64,000 nt of DNA from positions 18,074,539 through 18,138,538 of the forward strand of contig OZ029927.1 of the NCBI GenBank assembly GCA_964023275.1, given 5' to 3'. Within the stretch, counting starts at the first letter, position 1, and every line of letters begins with the position of its first letter. The notes under the pieces were generated by a model. That model saw only the letters and a list, made by a program, of their open reading frames with translations. It had not been told where the DNA came from and searched no databases. Shown piece after piece: positions 20,785 to 30,774 of this stretch. This DNA comes from Norana najaformis (lineage: Eukaryota; Annelida; Clitellata; Crassiclitellata; Hormogastridae). The translations under genes were made by a program, and so were the position numbers.

Positions 20785-20995
20785 ATTAAATTTTGAGACC
20801 TTTATCTGGTGAGGTCCTTCACCCCCGCTGCCCTTTTGAATGGGTGCCAAGCCATTTAAGGTCCCCGTACACGGGCCGTGCTATCCCGAGATTAAAATCT
20901 CTGAAATAAAGCCATTATCGGTATGCAAACCGCCGTCCTCACGCACAGAGGCGCCTTGACGTAAGCGTTAACCAATGCAGCTAACCAGTAGCATT
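20785..20995 (-). mobile_element. SINE S2 copy
   Basis: S2 body from GAGGTCCTTCACC to the head: the complement of box B (GGTATGCAAACCGCCG at about 20918) and of box A (TTAACCAATGCAGCTAACCA at about 20967). Transcription would be on the minus strand. Confidence 0.82.
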
Positions 20996-21009
20996 GGAGA
21001 TGTCAATTT

Positions 21010-21110
21010 ATGTATGTATGTATGTAGGTATGTATGTATCAGAACACTTGATATAGCGCCCATTAAGTATACCACAAAGGCGCTTATATGAAGGACTGAG
21101 AACACTGCAG
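21010..21110 (-). mobile_element. Retroelement 3' end and ATGT repeat
   Basis: An ATGT run (21012-21040) is followed by TTGATATAGCGCCCATTAAG, the inverted shared 3' module. The body of the element beyond it is not recognised. Confidence 0.5.
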
Positions 21111-21634
21111 TATATACCGTAATGAGGCTAACTGAATCAATTTTTGTTGAAAAGTTAGTACAAAAATATGCCTTTCGCACTACATAGCAGTCTACATTTT
21201 TGTTTGACTGCAATATGTCACGATGACGTCATGCAGGCGCAGTGACGCAAGCGACCAGCAGACGTCTTCGCAAAGCCCTCTTCAGATGCAAGGAAATCTT
21301 TCGATCCATTAGCATCGTTGCGCCCCAGGTGTATATACATGTTCCCGGCTGTACAAAACCTTGACTTCTGTTTACTCCTAAGTGACTATCGATACACGTC
21401 TGGAGTCGATCCAGCCGCGGTACCCACACTCCTTCTTCTGTTTACGAGACAACTTGTCGGCTCTTGATGGAAAAATTAATCAGCAAACGTTTACGAAATG
21501 TATCCGGCGAAGGTCTTACGAGCAAGTCCTTACGAAGAACTCGTCGAAATTACCGTTGCTAGGGTTATTTCTATGCTAATCTAAAATCGTCCGATCTCCT
21601 GATTTTCCCAGTTCATTACACCAAGCGAAGCCAC

Positions 21635-21985
21635 ACTACACGGCCTGGTTAGCTACACTGGTTAATAGAGCGCACTTCAAGGCGCCTCACTTGGCCTGAC
21701 ACATATTGACGTCACAATCGTCGCCATGGTATCTTTGCCTGGTTAGCTACATTGGTTAACGCACGTCAAGGCGTCTCTGTGCGTGAGGATGCTGGTTTGC
21801 ATACCGATAATGGCTTTATTTCAGATACTTAAATCTCTGGATAGCACGGTCCGCGCACGGTCCGCGCATGGCGTGGCATCCATTCAAATGGGCAGCGAGG
21901 GTGAAGGATCTCTCCAAATAAATACATTGAAAAATGAGCAGGGTCAAGGCCATGTGATATAGAAAACCGTGTACGTTTACACTAT
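21635..21985 (+). mobile_element. SINE S2, most complete copy, with two box A-like heads
   Basis: A first head (TAGCTACACTGG at 21650) is followed about 95 bp later by a second (TAGCTACATTGGTTAAC at 21744) and a box B-like GGTTTGCATACC at 21794. These match the A and B boxes of a tRNA-type Pol III promoter. The body then runs through GTGAAGGATCTC and GAAAACCGTGTACGTTTAC. This copy defines the family's direction. Confidence 0.85.
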
Positions 21986-21990
21986 ACTGA

Positions 21991-22202
21991 GTGGGACGCG
22001 GTGGTGTAATGGTACGGTCGTTGCCTCATAACCGGAGGGTCGCGGGTTCGAATCTGCCTTAAGGCACTGCATAGCGACCTTGGGCAAGCTGCTCACACAC
22101 AGTTGTCTGTGAGGAAGGCAACGGGAAACCATCTCACTCATTTCATCCCCTGATGGTATTAAGCCAATGGCCCTGCCTTCGGGCAGAGAACTCGTCAGCA
22201 TC
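21991..22202 (+). mobile_element. SINE S1, tRNA-derived
   Basis: Head GTGGGACGCGGTGGTGTAAT with box A TGGTGTAATGG (22002) and box B GGTTCGAATC (22045). The tRNA-unrelated body has TAGCGACCTTGGGCAAG, TGTCTGTGAGGAAGGCAACG and CCTGCCTTCGGGCAGAGAAC. The head does not fold as a full tRNA in this reading, so it is a SINE. Follows S2 directly. Confidence 0.88.
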
Positions 22203-22204
22203 GT

Positions 22205-22835
22205 ACACGCTAAGTTATTCTACCCAATGTAATAAAGCACCGAATAGCATTGTACCGAATCTTGTCACATCACATTAAGTCCGATAAGTACTTTACATTA
22301 CGTATTAATGGTTCGCCATCGTAATCTCCGCCTTTCTTGAAACGTTGTACAGACATACTTAAATGTAACTTCACCTTTATGTAGCGCCTTTTAAGACTCT
22401 CAAAGGCGCATCTCGCTAGTCTTAATTACCCTGGTGACATCAGCTTAGTCATGACGTCTTAAATATACTTCAGGGAGTCATGGCTTAGGCAGTGCTCGAT
22501 CGGCAAGAGCGGTCGTAACACGTCGGGTGATGTAAGGTGACGGCGAATTTATTGCAACACGAACGATATTTTTTCCGAATTTCCGACTTTACTCGCGGAT
22601 TGTAACTGCATGTATTTTTATGTAATGAGTCATTTATGTAGCGCCACATGCATGTACTTTCTCGTGTGATGGACCATCTTCCGAATGTAAAGATACAATA
22701 ATTTTCTATAGCGCTATTTCTTCGTGTTTTTCCATGTAGTTACTTGGGCCGACTTTCGGATGGAAAGTTAATTACCGTTACATTACCAGGTGCTCAGGTT
22801 ACGTAATATGCTCGGCTTATATCAAGACGCTATGT
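22205..22835. other. Unassigned sequence with retroelement fragments
   Basis: No gene seen. Short modules such as ATGTAGCGCCTTTTAAG (about 22380), ATGTAGCGCCACATG (about 22635) and TTTTCTATAGCGCTATTT (about 22713) suggest three or more degraded retroelement ends. Confidence 0.4.
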
Positions 22836-22837
22836 AC

Positions 22838-23527
22838 TGATACATACATACATATATACAAAACATATATTCATACATACATACATGCATACATATATTC
22901 ATACGTAAATATGCACATAAATACACACATATACATACATAAATCCACAAATTCATATGTAAATACGTTTATAAATACTAACATATATACATACATAAAT
23001 GCACACATACATACATACATATACACATAAAACGTACATATATACATACATATTTACATAAATACATTCGAACATACATTTATAAATGCCTGCACACTTA
23101 CATACGTACATACTTAATTGCATACATGCATACAATATGTATGTATCTATATATGTATATATTTTTGCATGCATGTGTATTTGTATGTATCTATGTATGC
23201 AATTACATGTGTATGTTTGTACGCGTGTGTTTATGCATGTATGCATATCTTTCTGCATGCATGTATTCATGTATGTGAGTATACATGTATGCATGTATGT
23301 ATGTATGTATATATGTATGTAAGCATGTATGTATGTATGTATGTATGCATGTATATATGTATGTATGTATGTATGTATGCAAGTATGTATGTATGTATGT
23401 ATTTATGTATATATGTATGTATGTATGTATGTATTCATGTATGTAAGTATACATGTATGTATGTATGTATGTATGTATGCATGTATTCATGTATGTAAGT
23501 ATACATGTATGTATGTATGTATATATA

Positions 23528-23558
<31 letters not shown>

Positions 23559-23575
23559 GTGTATATATATATATA
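22838..23575. repeat. CATA array switching to TATG array
   Basis: The left part (to about 23130) is CATA/TACA on the plus strand; the right part (from about 23140) is the complement, TATG/GTAT, to 23575. The switch lies at a short palindromic GCATACAATATGTATG. The Met-Tyr-Val-Cys and Ile-His-Thr-Tyr frames are artefacts. Confidence 0.9.
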
Positions 23576-23929
23576 TTTGAGAATTTTGTGCTTGAGACTC
23601 TGTGTCGATGACATGAGAAACATCTCTTGCGTCACTTTTCGTATTCATCTCACTTGGCGTCAGATTTTCAAGGCAGCGGACGGTACTCGAGTGCGTCTGG
23701 CCGAAAAGAGAATGCGGAGAATGTAGGCACGAAGAATGTCTTCACCCGAACGTGTAACTCAATCGGCGCAACTGGCTCCGAACTGCATTAGTAGATGGCA
23801 ACATCGCTGGAGGGCGCTATATTAGTGACGTCTCGTTGGGGTAGAGCCGTCGATAGCAGCATTTCAGGCAGCTCCAGGTCTGTCAGTAAAACGTGTCTGA
23901 TCTCCTAGAACATTTTCATTCTGCACACA

Positions 23930-24015
23930 TACACAAACACACACACATACACACATGCACACACACGCACACACACGCATACATACACACATACACACGC
24001 ACACATACACACACG
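23930..24015. repeat. CA-rich microsatellite
   Basis: ACACAC with TAC and GCAC interruptions. No coding support. Confidence 0.85.
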
Positions 24016-24059
24016 GAATTGCGACTTGAGCTCCTTTCTCTCCCCTCTCTCATGTTTTG

Positions 24060-24310
24060 GAATAGCTGACAGTACGTGACATAGAAGCTTTGTCTACGTT
24101 GGTCCCACTTGTTGGAATCGTCTCCCTCGAGAATTGCGACCAGAGCTCCTTTCTCTCCCCCTCTCAGTATTCTGCAGGCGCCTGAAGACTGTACTGTTCA
24201 ACAGCGATTTTACTTTTTCGGGTCGGAAGCACCTCTGTTGAGTTTATCCTCTAAGAGGCGCTTAATAAATCTCAAATTACAATTACAAATTACAATTGAA
24301 CACACTCACA
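24060..24310 (+). mobile_element. LINE-C 3' end with polymerase C-terminus
   Basis: The frame reads YVGPTCWNRLPRELRPELLS, then FCRRLKTVLFNS, followed by an AGAGGCGCTTAATAAATCTC module and an ATTACAA tail. It is homologous to the minus-strand copy at 19195-19545. A preceding partial duplicate of the CTCCTTTCTCTCCC block lies at about 24030. Confidence 0.8.
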
Positions 24311-24484
24311 CACATATAATTATATATTTGTCCTTGCATTATGTTGTTATGTTTAGGTCCAACATATCACTTACATGTACAATTATATCATACAATGTCA
24401 TATTATTGTCATGTTGTGTTAAGTTATGTTACCTTATGTTACGTTGTGAATATTATAAATATTACAAATATTAGTTGGAATGAA

Positions 24485-24487
24485 GAC

Positions 24488-24522
<35 letters not shown>

Positions 24523-24722
24523 GTTCTCTGCTCGAGGGCAGGTCCATTAGCAATATGCCACCTGGGGATGAGATGGGTGAGGTGGTTTCCCGTTGCCTTC
24601 CTCACAGACAATTGTGGGTGAGCAACTTGTCCAAGGTCGCTACATAGTGGCCTGAGGCAGATTCGAACCCGCGACCCTCCGGTTACGAGGCACAGACCAT
24701 ACCATTACACCACCGCGTCTCA
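24485..24722 (-). mobile_element. SINE S1 copy with GAT tail
   Basis: Complement of box B (GATTCGAACCCGCGACC at 24660), complement of box A (CCATTACACCACCGCG), and the S1 body. The tail, read on the plus strand, is about twelve GAT units (24488-24522), which shows that S1 ends in an ATC repeat. Confidence 0.88.
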
Positions 24723-25014
24723 CATTAGTTAGAATATTATAGTTAAAGTCGTCCTTGAGCTGCAGACTTTTATACAGACTCTGTATTTATATGAAATATA
24801 CGCAGATCCCATGTGCTCAGATGTTGAGGTAATCAACGGTATGTAGTCTACAGAAGTGAATACAGTAGTTTGTTTATGCACTGTAGGCCTATTGTATCGC
24901 GAGACAAAAGCACCTAATCAGAGACAGTTACACCGCACGATATCCAAGCTTACCTGAACGCAGTATATTTCAATTCACGCATTATTTCTAACACCATACA
25001 GACTCAAATGATCA

Positions 25015-25195
25015 TCTGCAGCAGCAGCAGAAGTAGCAGCAGCAGCAGAAGCAGCAGCAGAAGCAGAAGCAGCAGCAGAAGTAGCAGCAGCAGAAGCAGC
25101 AGCAGAAGTAGCAGCAGCAGCAGAAGCAGCAGCAGAAGCAGCAGCAGAAGCAGCAGCAGCAGCAGAAGCAGAAGCAGCGGCGGCAGCATCAGCAG
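25015..25195. repeat. AGC/AGA trinucleotide repeat
   Basis: AGCAGCAGAAGC-type units over 180 bp. The poly-Leu, poly-Ala and poly-Ser frames have no flanking support and this is not called a gene. Confidence 0.88.
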
Positions 25196-25499
25196 CATCG
25201 TGTTTATCTATGATTCCATATATAAAACAGCTTCTTCCGGTTTGTGTCTGTCGCCATGGTAACGCGTTCGCTTTTGTTAGCCTCATGACTAAAAAAGACT
25301 TTTCATTCGGGAGGTTTGCCTTCGGACAGAGGAGACCATTACTTAGTCTTTGTGTTGCTTTTGCCTGTCCTTTCATCCCTCCCGCGATATGTTTTGCAAA
25401 AAGCCCATCAGGTTGCATTATAGTCTCGCCCACACAGTCTGAGACATATAATGCAGCAAGTCTAAGGCCTCGTTATTTTGTAGGCCGACAATAGGCCTG

Positions 25500-25715
25500 T
25501 AGTGGGACGCGGTGGTGTATTGGTATGGTCGTTGCCTCGTAAACGGAAGGTCGGGGTTCGAATCTTCCTCAAGCCACTGCGTAGCGACCTTGGACAAGTT
25601 GCTCACCCACAATTGTCTGTGAGGAAGGCAACGGAAAACCACCTCACTCATCTCATCCCCGGGTGGCATAAAGTCAATGGACCTGCCTTCGGGCAGAGAA
25701 CTCATCATCATCAAT
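25500..25715 (+). mobile_element. SINE S1 copy
   Basis: GTGGGACGCGGTGGTGTATTGG, box B GGGGTTCGAATC at about 25553, the body up to CTGCCTTCGGGCAGAGAACT, then a short ATC tail. Confidence 0.88.
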
Positions 25716-25759
25716 AGGCCTATAGGTCAACTGCTAGATGTAGTTATTTCAGTGACCGT

Positions 25760-25900
25760 TCTAGTAACGCCATTGTATTTCAGAGATTTGTATCTCCCAT
25801 TCAAAGCTGGGGTAGTCGTGGTAAAGGATACCAGTCGGCAAATTATTTGAAAGACGAGCAAGGTCGAGGCTGCAAGGTCGCTGTGAAAACGTATAATACG
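25760..25900 (+). mobile_element. SINE S2 3' fragment, diverged
   Basis: TTTCAGAGATTTGTATCTCCC, GGTAAAGGATACC, GAAAGACGAGCAAGGTCGAGG and GTGAAAACGTATAAT follow the order of the S2 body with many substitutions. Confidence 0.6.
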
Positions 25901-25984
25901 CGCATATAGTGTCTGGTGTTAGAATATACTAGTTTTATGAGTGTGAAGTAGATATCATATGTCTGCTGTTTTCTGTCTGTGGTC

Positions 25985-26077
25985 TGACCTTCTGGATATT
26001 GACCTGATTGCGGCTTGGCTTTGGTGCGTCATCGGTTGATGCCTTGTGCATTAGACACCGGCGCATTAGAAGTTAAC

Positions 26078-26126
<49 letters not shown>

Positions 26127-26155
26127 GTTGTTGTTGTTGTTGTTGTTGTTGTTCC
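25985..26155 (+). repeat. Dispersed repeat R6 copy with ATT/GTT tail
   Basis: TCTGGATATTGACCTGATTGC, GTGCGTCATCGGTTGATGCC, TTGTGCATTAGACACCGGCG, then TTAACTATT repeats running into GTT repeats. Second well-kept copy of R6. Confidence 0.7.
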
Positions 26156-26519
26156 ATACGCTTCGGACAGCTACAATGAGCAAATTATTGCAGCCAGTTC
26201 GTGTTCAGAAGTGTATTGGCTGTTCGCGCACGCATTGACACTTGGCACTTGGCAATCCAAGACTTATTCTTGGCCGATCAATTAGAGGGGGATTTAACCT
26301 AAGTACTGTCACGAAACAGCAATTCTGCGAAATAATTACCTTTAGATTATTCATTCTTCACGTAATGTAGGACAGATGCTAATGTGGAAAGAATACTCAT
26401 GCAATAGTGTCTGGTAATTAATTATGCCGACTGCTGGCTTTAACCAGACAATGATGACTGACTACCATTACATTGTAGCTCTTTGTTGGGTACTTAAAGG
26501 CGTTATATTTAACTACTGG

Positions 26520-26815
26520 ATACATACAGACATAGACACCTACAACGCATATATATACATACACATATATACTTACATACATAAATATATATATACTCGC
26601 GTGTTCATCCTTCCATCAATCCATCCATTTATTCATCTGTCCATTCATTCATGCATACATAATATATATATATACATAATAAGCATGCATGCATACATAA
26701 TGACAAACATACATACATACATATATGCATACATACATACATGCATGTATACATACATACATACATACGTACATACATACATACATACATACATACATAC
26801 ATACTTAAACGCAAG
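26520..26815. repeat. CATA/TACA tetranucleotide array
   Basis: Array interrupted by CATC and ATAT patches. It lies at the end of a TTAAAGGCGTTATATTTAAC segment (26495), a possible retroelement end. Confidence 0.88.
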
Positions 26816-27599
26816 CATAAAAGCAAACATTAAAAGCCGCACAGAATATCGGGCTCAGCTGCTCTGCTACCAGATAAACTTCTTCTGTGAGTTTCTAGCC
26901 ACATTAGATCTCACACTCGCACATGGCATTGCGTTCAAGAATCTGCCAAAACAAAATCCGCGACAAAATATGTTCCATGTACAGATTAGTACATGCATGT
27001 AGCTAAACATTATATAGCGCATTTCCGGAACCTTGATCTTGACATGAGAAAGCAAAAATAGGCCAGCTTGTGGATGCCTGCATCGAAGCATTTATATAGC
27101 GCCTCTCAAGGACCTATCCTGCATAGTTTTGCCATAAATGCAGCATAAAGAGTATAGACCATGTTCGTGACTATGGCGGTATAAACTCCTTCCGTCTCTA
27201 CATGGAAGACTGCAGGTAAAATGACAGAGACCGTTGCACGCAAGTTTGACATATTCAATAATTCTGTGCGATTATAATTATTTATAACATGGATCGAAAA
27301 TGTCATCATGCTCATTCCGTGCTTCATCTTTATGCTAGACCTGTTTTAGCCAAAGCGGAAGCTCCTGTCTGTCTGAGATTAAAGAAAAATCGATGCTGTT
27401 TCATGATGCAGAAGAGGCTTAAAATTAAATTCAGCAGATTGGTCAAATAATAGAATGAGGAGAGGGTGAAGTTGAAAAGGTTTTGATTAACAAAACACAA
27501 GTTAATCATTCATGTATTTATTTATTTAAAGCACTCATTACATATGCGATGTCAGTAAATCTGAATTTAAGGCTTCAAGTTGTCAAGTGTTTCTGACTA

Positions 27600-27690
27600 A
27601 AAACCATATAATCTAATTAAGCTGGCAAGAAGCATTTTGAGAAGCGCTATATAAATGTCAAGCTACATACATACTCACTTACATGATTAT
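27600..27690 (+). mobile_element. Retroelement 3' end
   Basis: GAGAAGCGCTATATAAATGTC at 27638 is the canonical shared 3' module, followed by a short CATA tail. The body is not recognised. Confidence 0.6.
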
Positions 27691-27717
27691 TTATATAATC
27701 ACAGCATAGCATTCTAA

Positions 27718-27845
27718 TGTAAACTCCGCCACTGCCTTTGTTCGGATGGTGCCAGTCGGAAGCCTGGATTAAGGAGGAAGAAGACGCTAATCATCTTCGT
27801 TATGACACAGCGTCGTTAAACAGAAACTACAAACACAAGTTGTAA
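27718..27845 (+). repeat. Dispersed repeat R5 copy
   Basis: AACTCCGCCACTGCCTTTGT, GGTGCCAGTCGGAAGCCTGG, AAGGAGGAAG and CGTCGTTAAACAGAAAC match 45293-45410, 52005-52115, 60417-60535 and, inverted, 34300-34420. About 115 bp, no visible promoter, terminal repeat or coding frame. Confidence 0.75.
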
Positions 27846-28002
27846 TGTATTTGCCAATTTTTATCGCGCCCATTCAAGCAGAATCTAATCTAATCATCTG
27901 CAGCGCCGCTATAAAGATGCACAAGGTATCAGTCGATGATCGCTTCAAGTGAAATCGAAGTCAGAGAAGCTCGGTGGAAATCCAATTGGTAACTGAGGCA
28001 TT

Positions 28003-28111
28003 CAACAGTTGGGAACATTGTTCAGCCTCAAAATCATATAAATCTGTGAGGCACCAACAGATTTATATGATTATGTGGTCTCCAGAAGCTGAACAATGTT
28101 TCCAACTGTTG
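28003..28111. other. Long imperfect hairpin (foldback)
   Basis: The outer arm CAACAGTTGGGAACATTG plus TTCAGC (28003-28026) pairs with GCTGAACAATG plus TTTCCAACTGTTG (28088-28111) with one G-T wobble. The inner arm AATCATATAAATCTGT (28032-28047) pairs with ACAGATTTATATGATT (28057-28072). About 40 base pairs in total with a 9-base loop and an asymmetric internal loop. It may be a tiny foldback element or a transcribed hairpin. Confidence 0.75.
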
Positions 28112-28254
28112 TTTTACTGTTTTTTTTTGTGCCGAGGGGCAATAAGAAACAAGATATTGCGTAAATAACTAAACAATTAACAGCAAATATCGCGATCTAT
28201 TTCGGTTTTCGACTCTGCGCATGTGAAGCAGACGAGAAATAAACATAATAATAA

Positions 28255-28350
28255 TAATAATTAGCAACTTCTAATGCGCCAGTGTATAATGCACAAGGCA
28301 TCAACAGATGGCACACCAAAAAAAGCCACAATCAGGTCGATATCCAAAAC
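28255..28350 (-). repeat. Dispersed repeat R6 copy
   Basis: TTAGCAACTTCTAATGCGCC, GCACAAGGCATCAACAGATG and CAGGTCGATATCCAAAAC are the complement of 25985-26072. An ATA run lies at its left end, where the tail should be. Confidence 0.7.
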
Positions 28351-28439
28351 ATACATACTGTAGACGATAGATATACGATGAAGCTGGAATGATGAAGGCA
28401 GACTCCTATAGCTATATTACCTGATCCATTATACGAACT

Positions 28440-28530
28440 CACCATCACTTCACCCCTTGCAACCTCTTCGCAGGTCTCCCACTCAAAACTAAAAACTTTT
28501 GAGTTGCGCTAAATAAATGAACAGATAATA
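28440..28530 (+). mobile_element. LINE-A related fragment
   Basis: ACGAACTCACCATCACTTCA and GTCTCCCACTCAAAACTAAA match the reading-frame end of LINE-A (compare 61340-61290 on the minus strand), here joined directly to a TTGCGCTAAATAAATGAACA end. Confidence 0.6.
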
Positions 28531-28544
28531 CACATTATGCTTCG

Positions 28545-28840
28545 TCTGCTGGTTGGTTGACCTTGAATAATAATTCAACAACGTTTTCTTCGACTGCCTT
28601 TGCTTCTTCTGTGCTGCTGTAAGCCTGAAAAGTTACGTAACGCAGATAATCTCTCTGCTTCTTCTCTGCTGCTGTAAAGTTATGTAACGCAATGTTAATC
28701 TCTCTGCTTCTTCTCTGCTTCGGTAAAGTTATGTGACGCAATGTAAATCTCTCGAATTTTTCAGTGCCACACAAAAGCTGCGTCAGACAGCCCAGCTTAT
28801 TCACCGGTGCTTTATCAAATTAAGTCCGCAAAAGCCAGGT
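28545..28840 (-). repeat. Diverged LINE-A-like end with three repeats of about 50 bp
   Basis: GTAAAGTTATGTAACGCA plus ATCTCTCTGCTTCTTCTCTG recurs three times at 28630-28750. To its right, CAGCTTATTCACCGGTGCTT resembles the LINE-A block CAGCTTATTCACAGGCGCTC. A minus-strand frame is open across the repeats (17-residue periodicity), but I see no domain and do not call a gene. Confidence 0.5.
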
Positions 28841-28842
28841 TG

Positions 28843-29149
28843 TTAAACCTCTTGTTTTGTAATTTCTGGCCATTTATTAAGAGCTTCCAGAGCACTTGGC
28901 AAAGCCCCGTACACGTCGCTGGCTATATCAAGAGCTCCCCGGAGATTCAACGGAAGATAAGCTGTAAATATATTCTGAGCGGCGTCGGGTGGTTCTGTGA
29001 GCTTGTGTTGCATGCCGCGGAGGTTTGTTCCGCGTAGAGCGACGGACCGGCGCATGAATAGCCCGTTGATAGGTCGTATATCTGCATAGTTTAAAGCATC
29101 GTCGTCGAGACCTTCTGCTTTATACACAAGAATTCTGTCTACTGCTGTC
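28843..29149 (-). CDS. Possible coding exon of unknown function
   Basis: The minus-strand frame from 29149 to the stop at 28843 is open for about 100 codons. It has a balanced composition (residues such as NYADIRPINGLFMRR, then LNKWPEITKQEV at the end) and no low complexity. Its upstream end is interrupted by the MITE at 29150-29317, which shifts the frame if removed (176 bp with the target duplication), so the true start is unclear. I recognise no family. It could equally be a retroelement reading frame, because a LINE-A-like end follows at 28840. Confidence 0.3.
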
Positions 29150-29317
29150 CAGTGGCGGTTGCAGGTTTGATTGTGTGTGTGTGGGAGGGGGGCAAGAGCA
29201 TTTCCAGAGGGGCGCCACGTTCTCGCAGTCCACCATGAACGGGTCTGGTCTGAGGGGCGCCGGCATATAACCAAGAGGGGGCGAACCGCCCCCCGGCTAT
29301 AGCTAAATCCGCCACTG
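29150..29317. mobile_element. hAT-like MITE
   Basis: Terminal inverted repeats CAGTGGCGG (29150) and CCGCCACTG (to 29317) flank a 168-bp non-coding, GC-rich segment with runs of G. The flanking octamers CTGCTGTC (29142-29149) and TTGCTTTC (29318-29325) agree at six of eight bases, as expected for the 8-bp target duplication of hAT elements. Confidence 0.78.
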
Positions 29318-29384
29318 TTGCTTTCCTTAACACTTCCGCTAAAATGTGTGCGCACGTGTGTATTATCCATACATATACATGTAA

Positions 29385-29475
29385 GGGTACCCTTTGAGTC
29401 TTTGGATCTTCGAGAGGTTCTTAGAAGGCAATATATATGTAGAAAAAGGCGCTATATAATTGTGTATATACTTTA
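29385..29475 (+). mobile_element. Retroelement 3' end
   Basis: TTCGAGAGGTTCTTAGAAGG, then AAAAAGGCGCTATATAATTG (29441). The shared module again, without a recognisable body. Confidence 0.5.
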
Positions 29476-29619
29476 TCTGTTTGGTTGCGTGGTCTGCTAG
29501 CAGCCATGAAATAAACCGTATGCTCATGCGAAATGAACCAGAAGATATATCAGACGATCTTACCATATTGCTATGCTACAACTGCAATTGCAGTCTGGCG
29601 TAATGTGATGACTACGTTT

Positions 29620-29935
29620 GGCGTATTTATTTATTTATGTATTTATCTAACTAATTATTTTTTTCCGTTATTTATTTGTTTGTTTATTTATTTATTTAGT
29701 TATTTATTTAGTTATTTATTTAGTTATTTATTTAGTTAGTTATTTAGTTAGTTATTTAGTTATTTATTTAGTTATTTATTTAGTTATTTATTTAGTTATT
29801 TATTTAGTTATTTATTTAGTTATTTATTTAGTTAGTTATTTAGTTAGTTATTTAGTTATTTATTTGTTTAGCAATTTATTTAGTTAGTTATTTAGTTTTT
29901 TCTTTAATTCTTTATTCATTTATTTATTATATACT
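29620..29935. repeat. TTATTTAG octamer array
   Basis: ATTTATTTAGTT units of 8 or 12 bp over about 300 bp, with occasional GTTTGTT interruptions. Confidence 0.88.
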
Positions 29936-29939
29936 GATT

Positions 29940-30640
29940 AAAGCACGCATAACGCGCAACGTCAGAACACGTGAATGTGAGGCGCGGATGTATGTTCGCC
30001 AAGGGCTAAAATGGAATCATGCTTAATTGTGCTGACATTTTGCCAAACTGCAGTATTTATATCGTCGATATTTACCTGCACTATTAAAACTAATGGCGTC
30101 TGGCAGCCAGACACTAATGTAGTCAAAAGACTGTCTGGTTACCAAGCACTGAATCAGATATATACATAAAGATGTTAGTGTGGACTGTACTCAAAAAGGT
30201 GTGCTGCTATAGGTCTACATGACAGTGTCCCGTAACCAGATAACATGCGACCAAAACGTGCTGGTCACATTACTTTAAGAGTGGCGACCCTTGACTTTAT
30301 GTCTATCTTTGATTTTCTATTTGCACAGCTTGATTCGGAAGACGCTTTTTGAAATAACAATAAATAATCTGCCATCGGTTAAGAGTCCCAGCAGGGGCTA
30401 AATGAGGAGAGCAATCTATAATGTCTGATAACATATGGGTAGACACTATTTATATGAGACCGTGAGGTACTTGCGCACTCACCAAAGCGAGAAATCTCAG
30501 CACAAATATATGGACCTATATTTAAAGAGCGGAACAAGAACAGATTGGTAAGCCCCATGGGAGAAATCTATCATTCAGGAACGACAGACAGCTCTAAGGA
30601 AGAAAGGGGAAAGAGAGACTGTGAAGAACTCTGGAAGACA
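29940..30640. other. Unassigned sequence
   Basis: No gene, promoter or element recognised. Ordinary AT-rich DNA. Confidence 0.3.
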
Positions 30641-30649
30641 GTCGACTGG

Positions 30650-30760
30650 ATAGGCATATAAACATATAGACATATAAACATATAGGCATATAAACATATA
30701 GGCATATAAACATATAGGCATATAAACATATAGGCATATAAACATATAGACATATTAACA
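30650..30760. repeat. CATATAGG/CATATAAA minisatellite
   Basis: About seven units of roughly 16 bp (GGCATATAAACATATA), each half being a CATATA palindrome-like element. Confidence 0.85.
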
Positions 30761-30774
30761 TTTCCAGAGTGAGT

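Noticed and set aside
21991-22070. A possible tRNA gene (A and B boxes, anticodon-like region)
   Set aside because: It is followed by a conserved non-tRNA body and an ATC tail, recurs at 24485 and 25500, and does not form a clean acceptor stem by eye: a SINE.
24109-24474. 121-codon plus-strand frame as a gene
   Set aside because: Its start is the LINE-C C-terminus in a different register and its end is low-complexity; the WNRLPREL motif shows a retroelement end.
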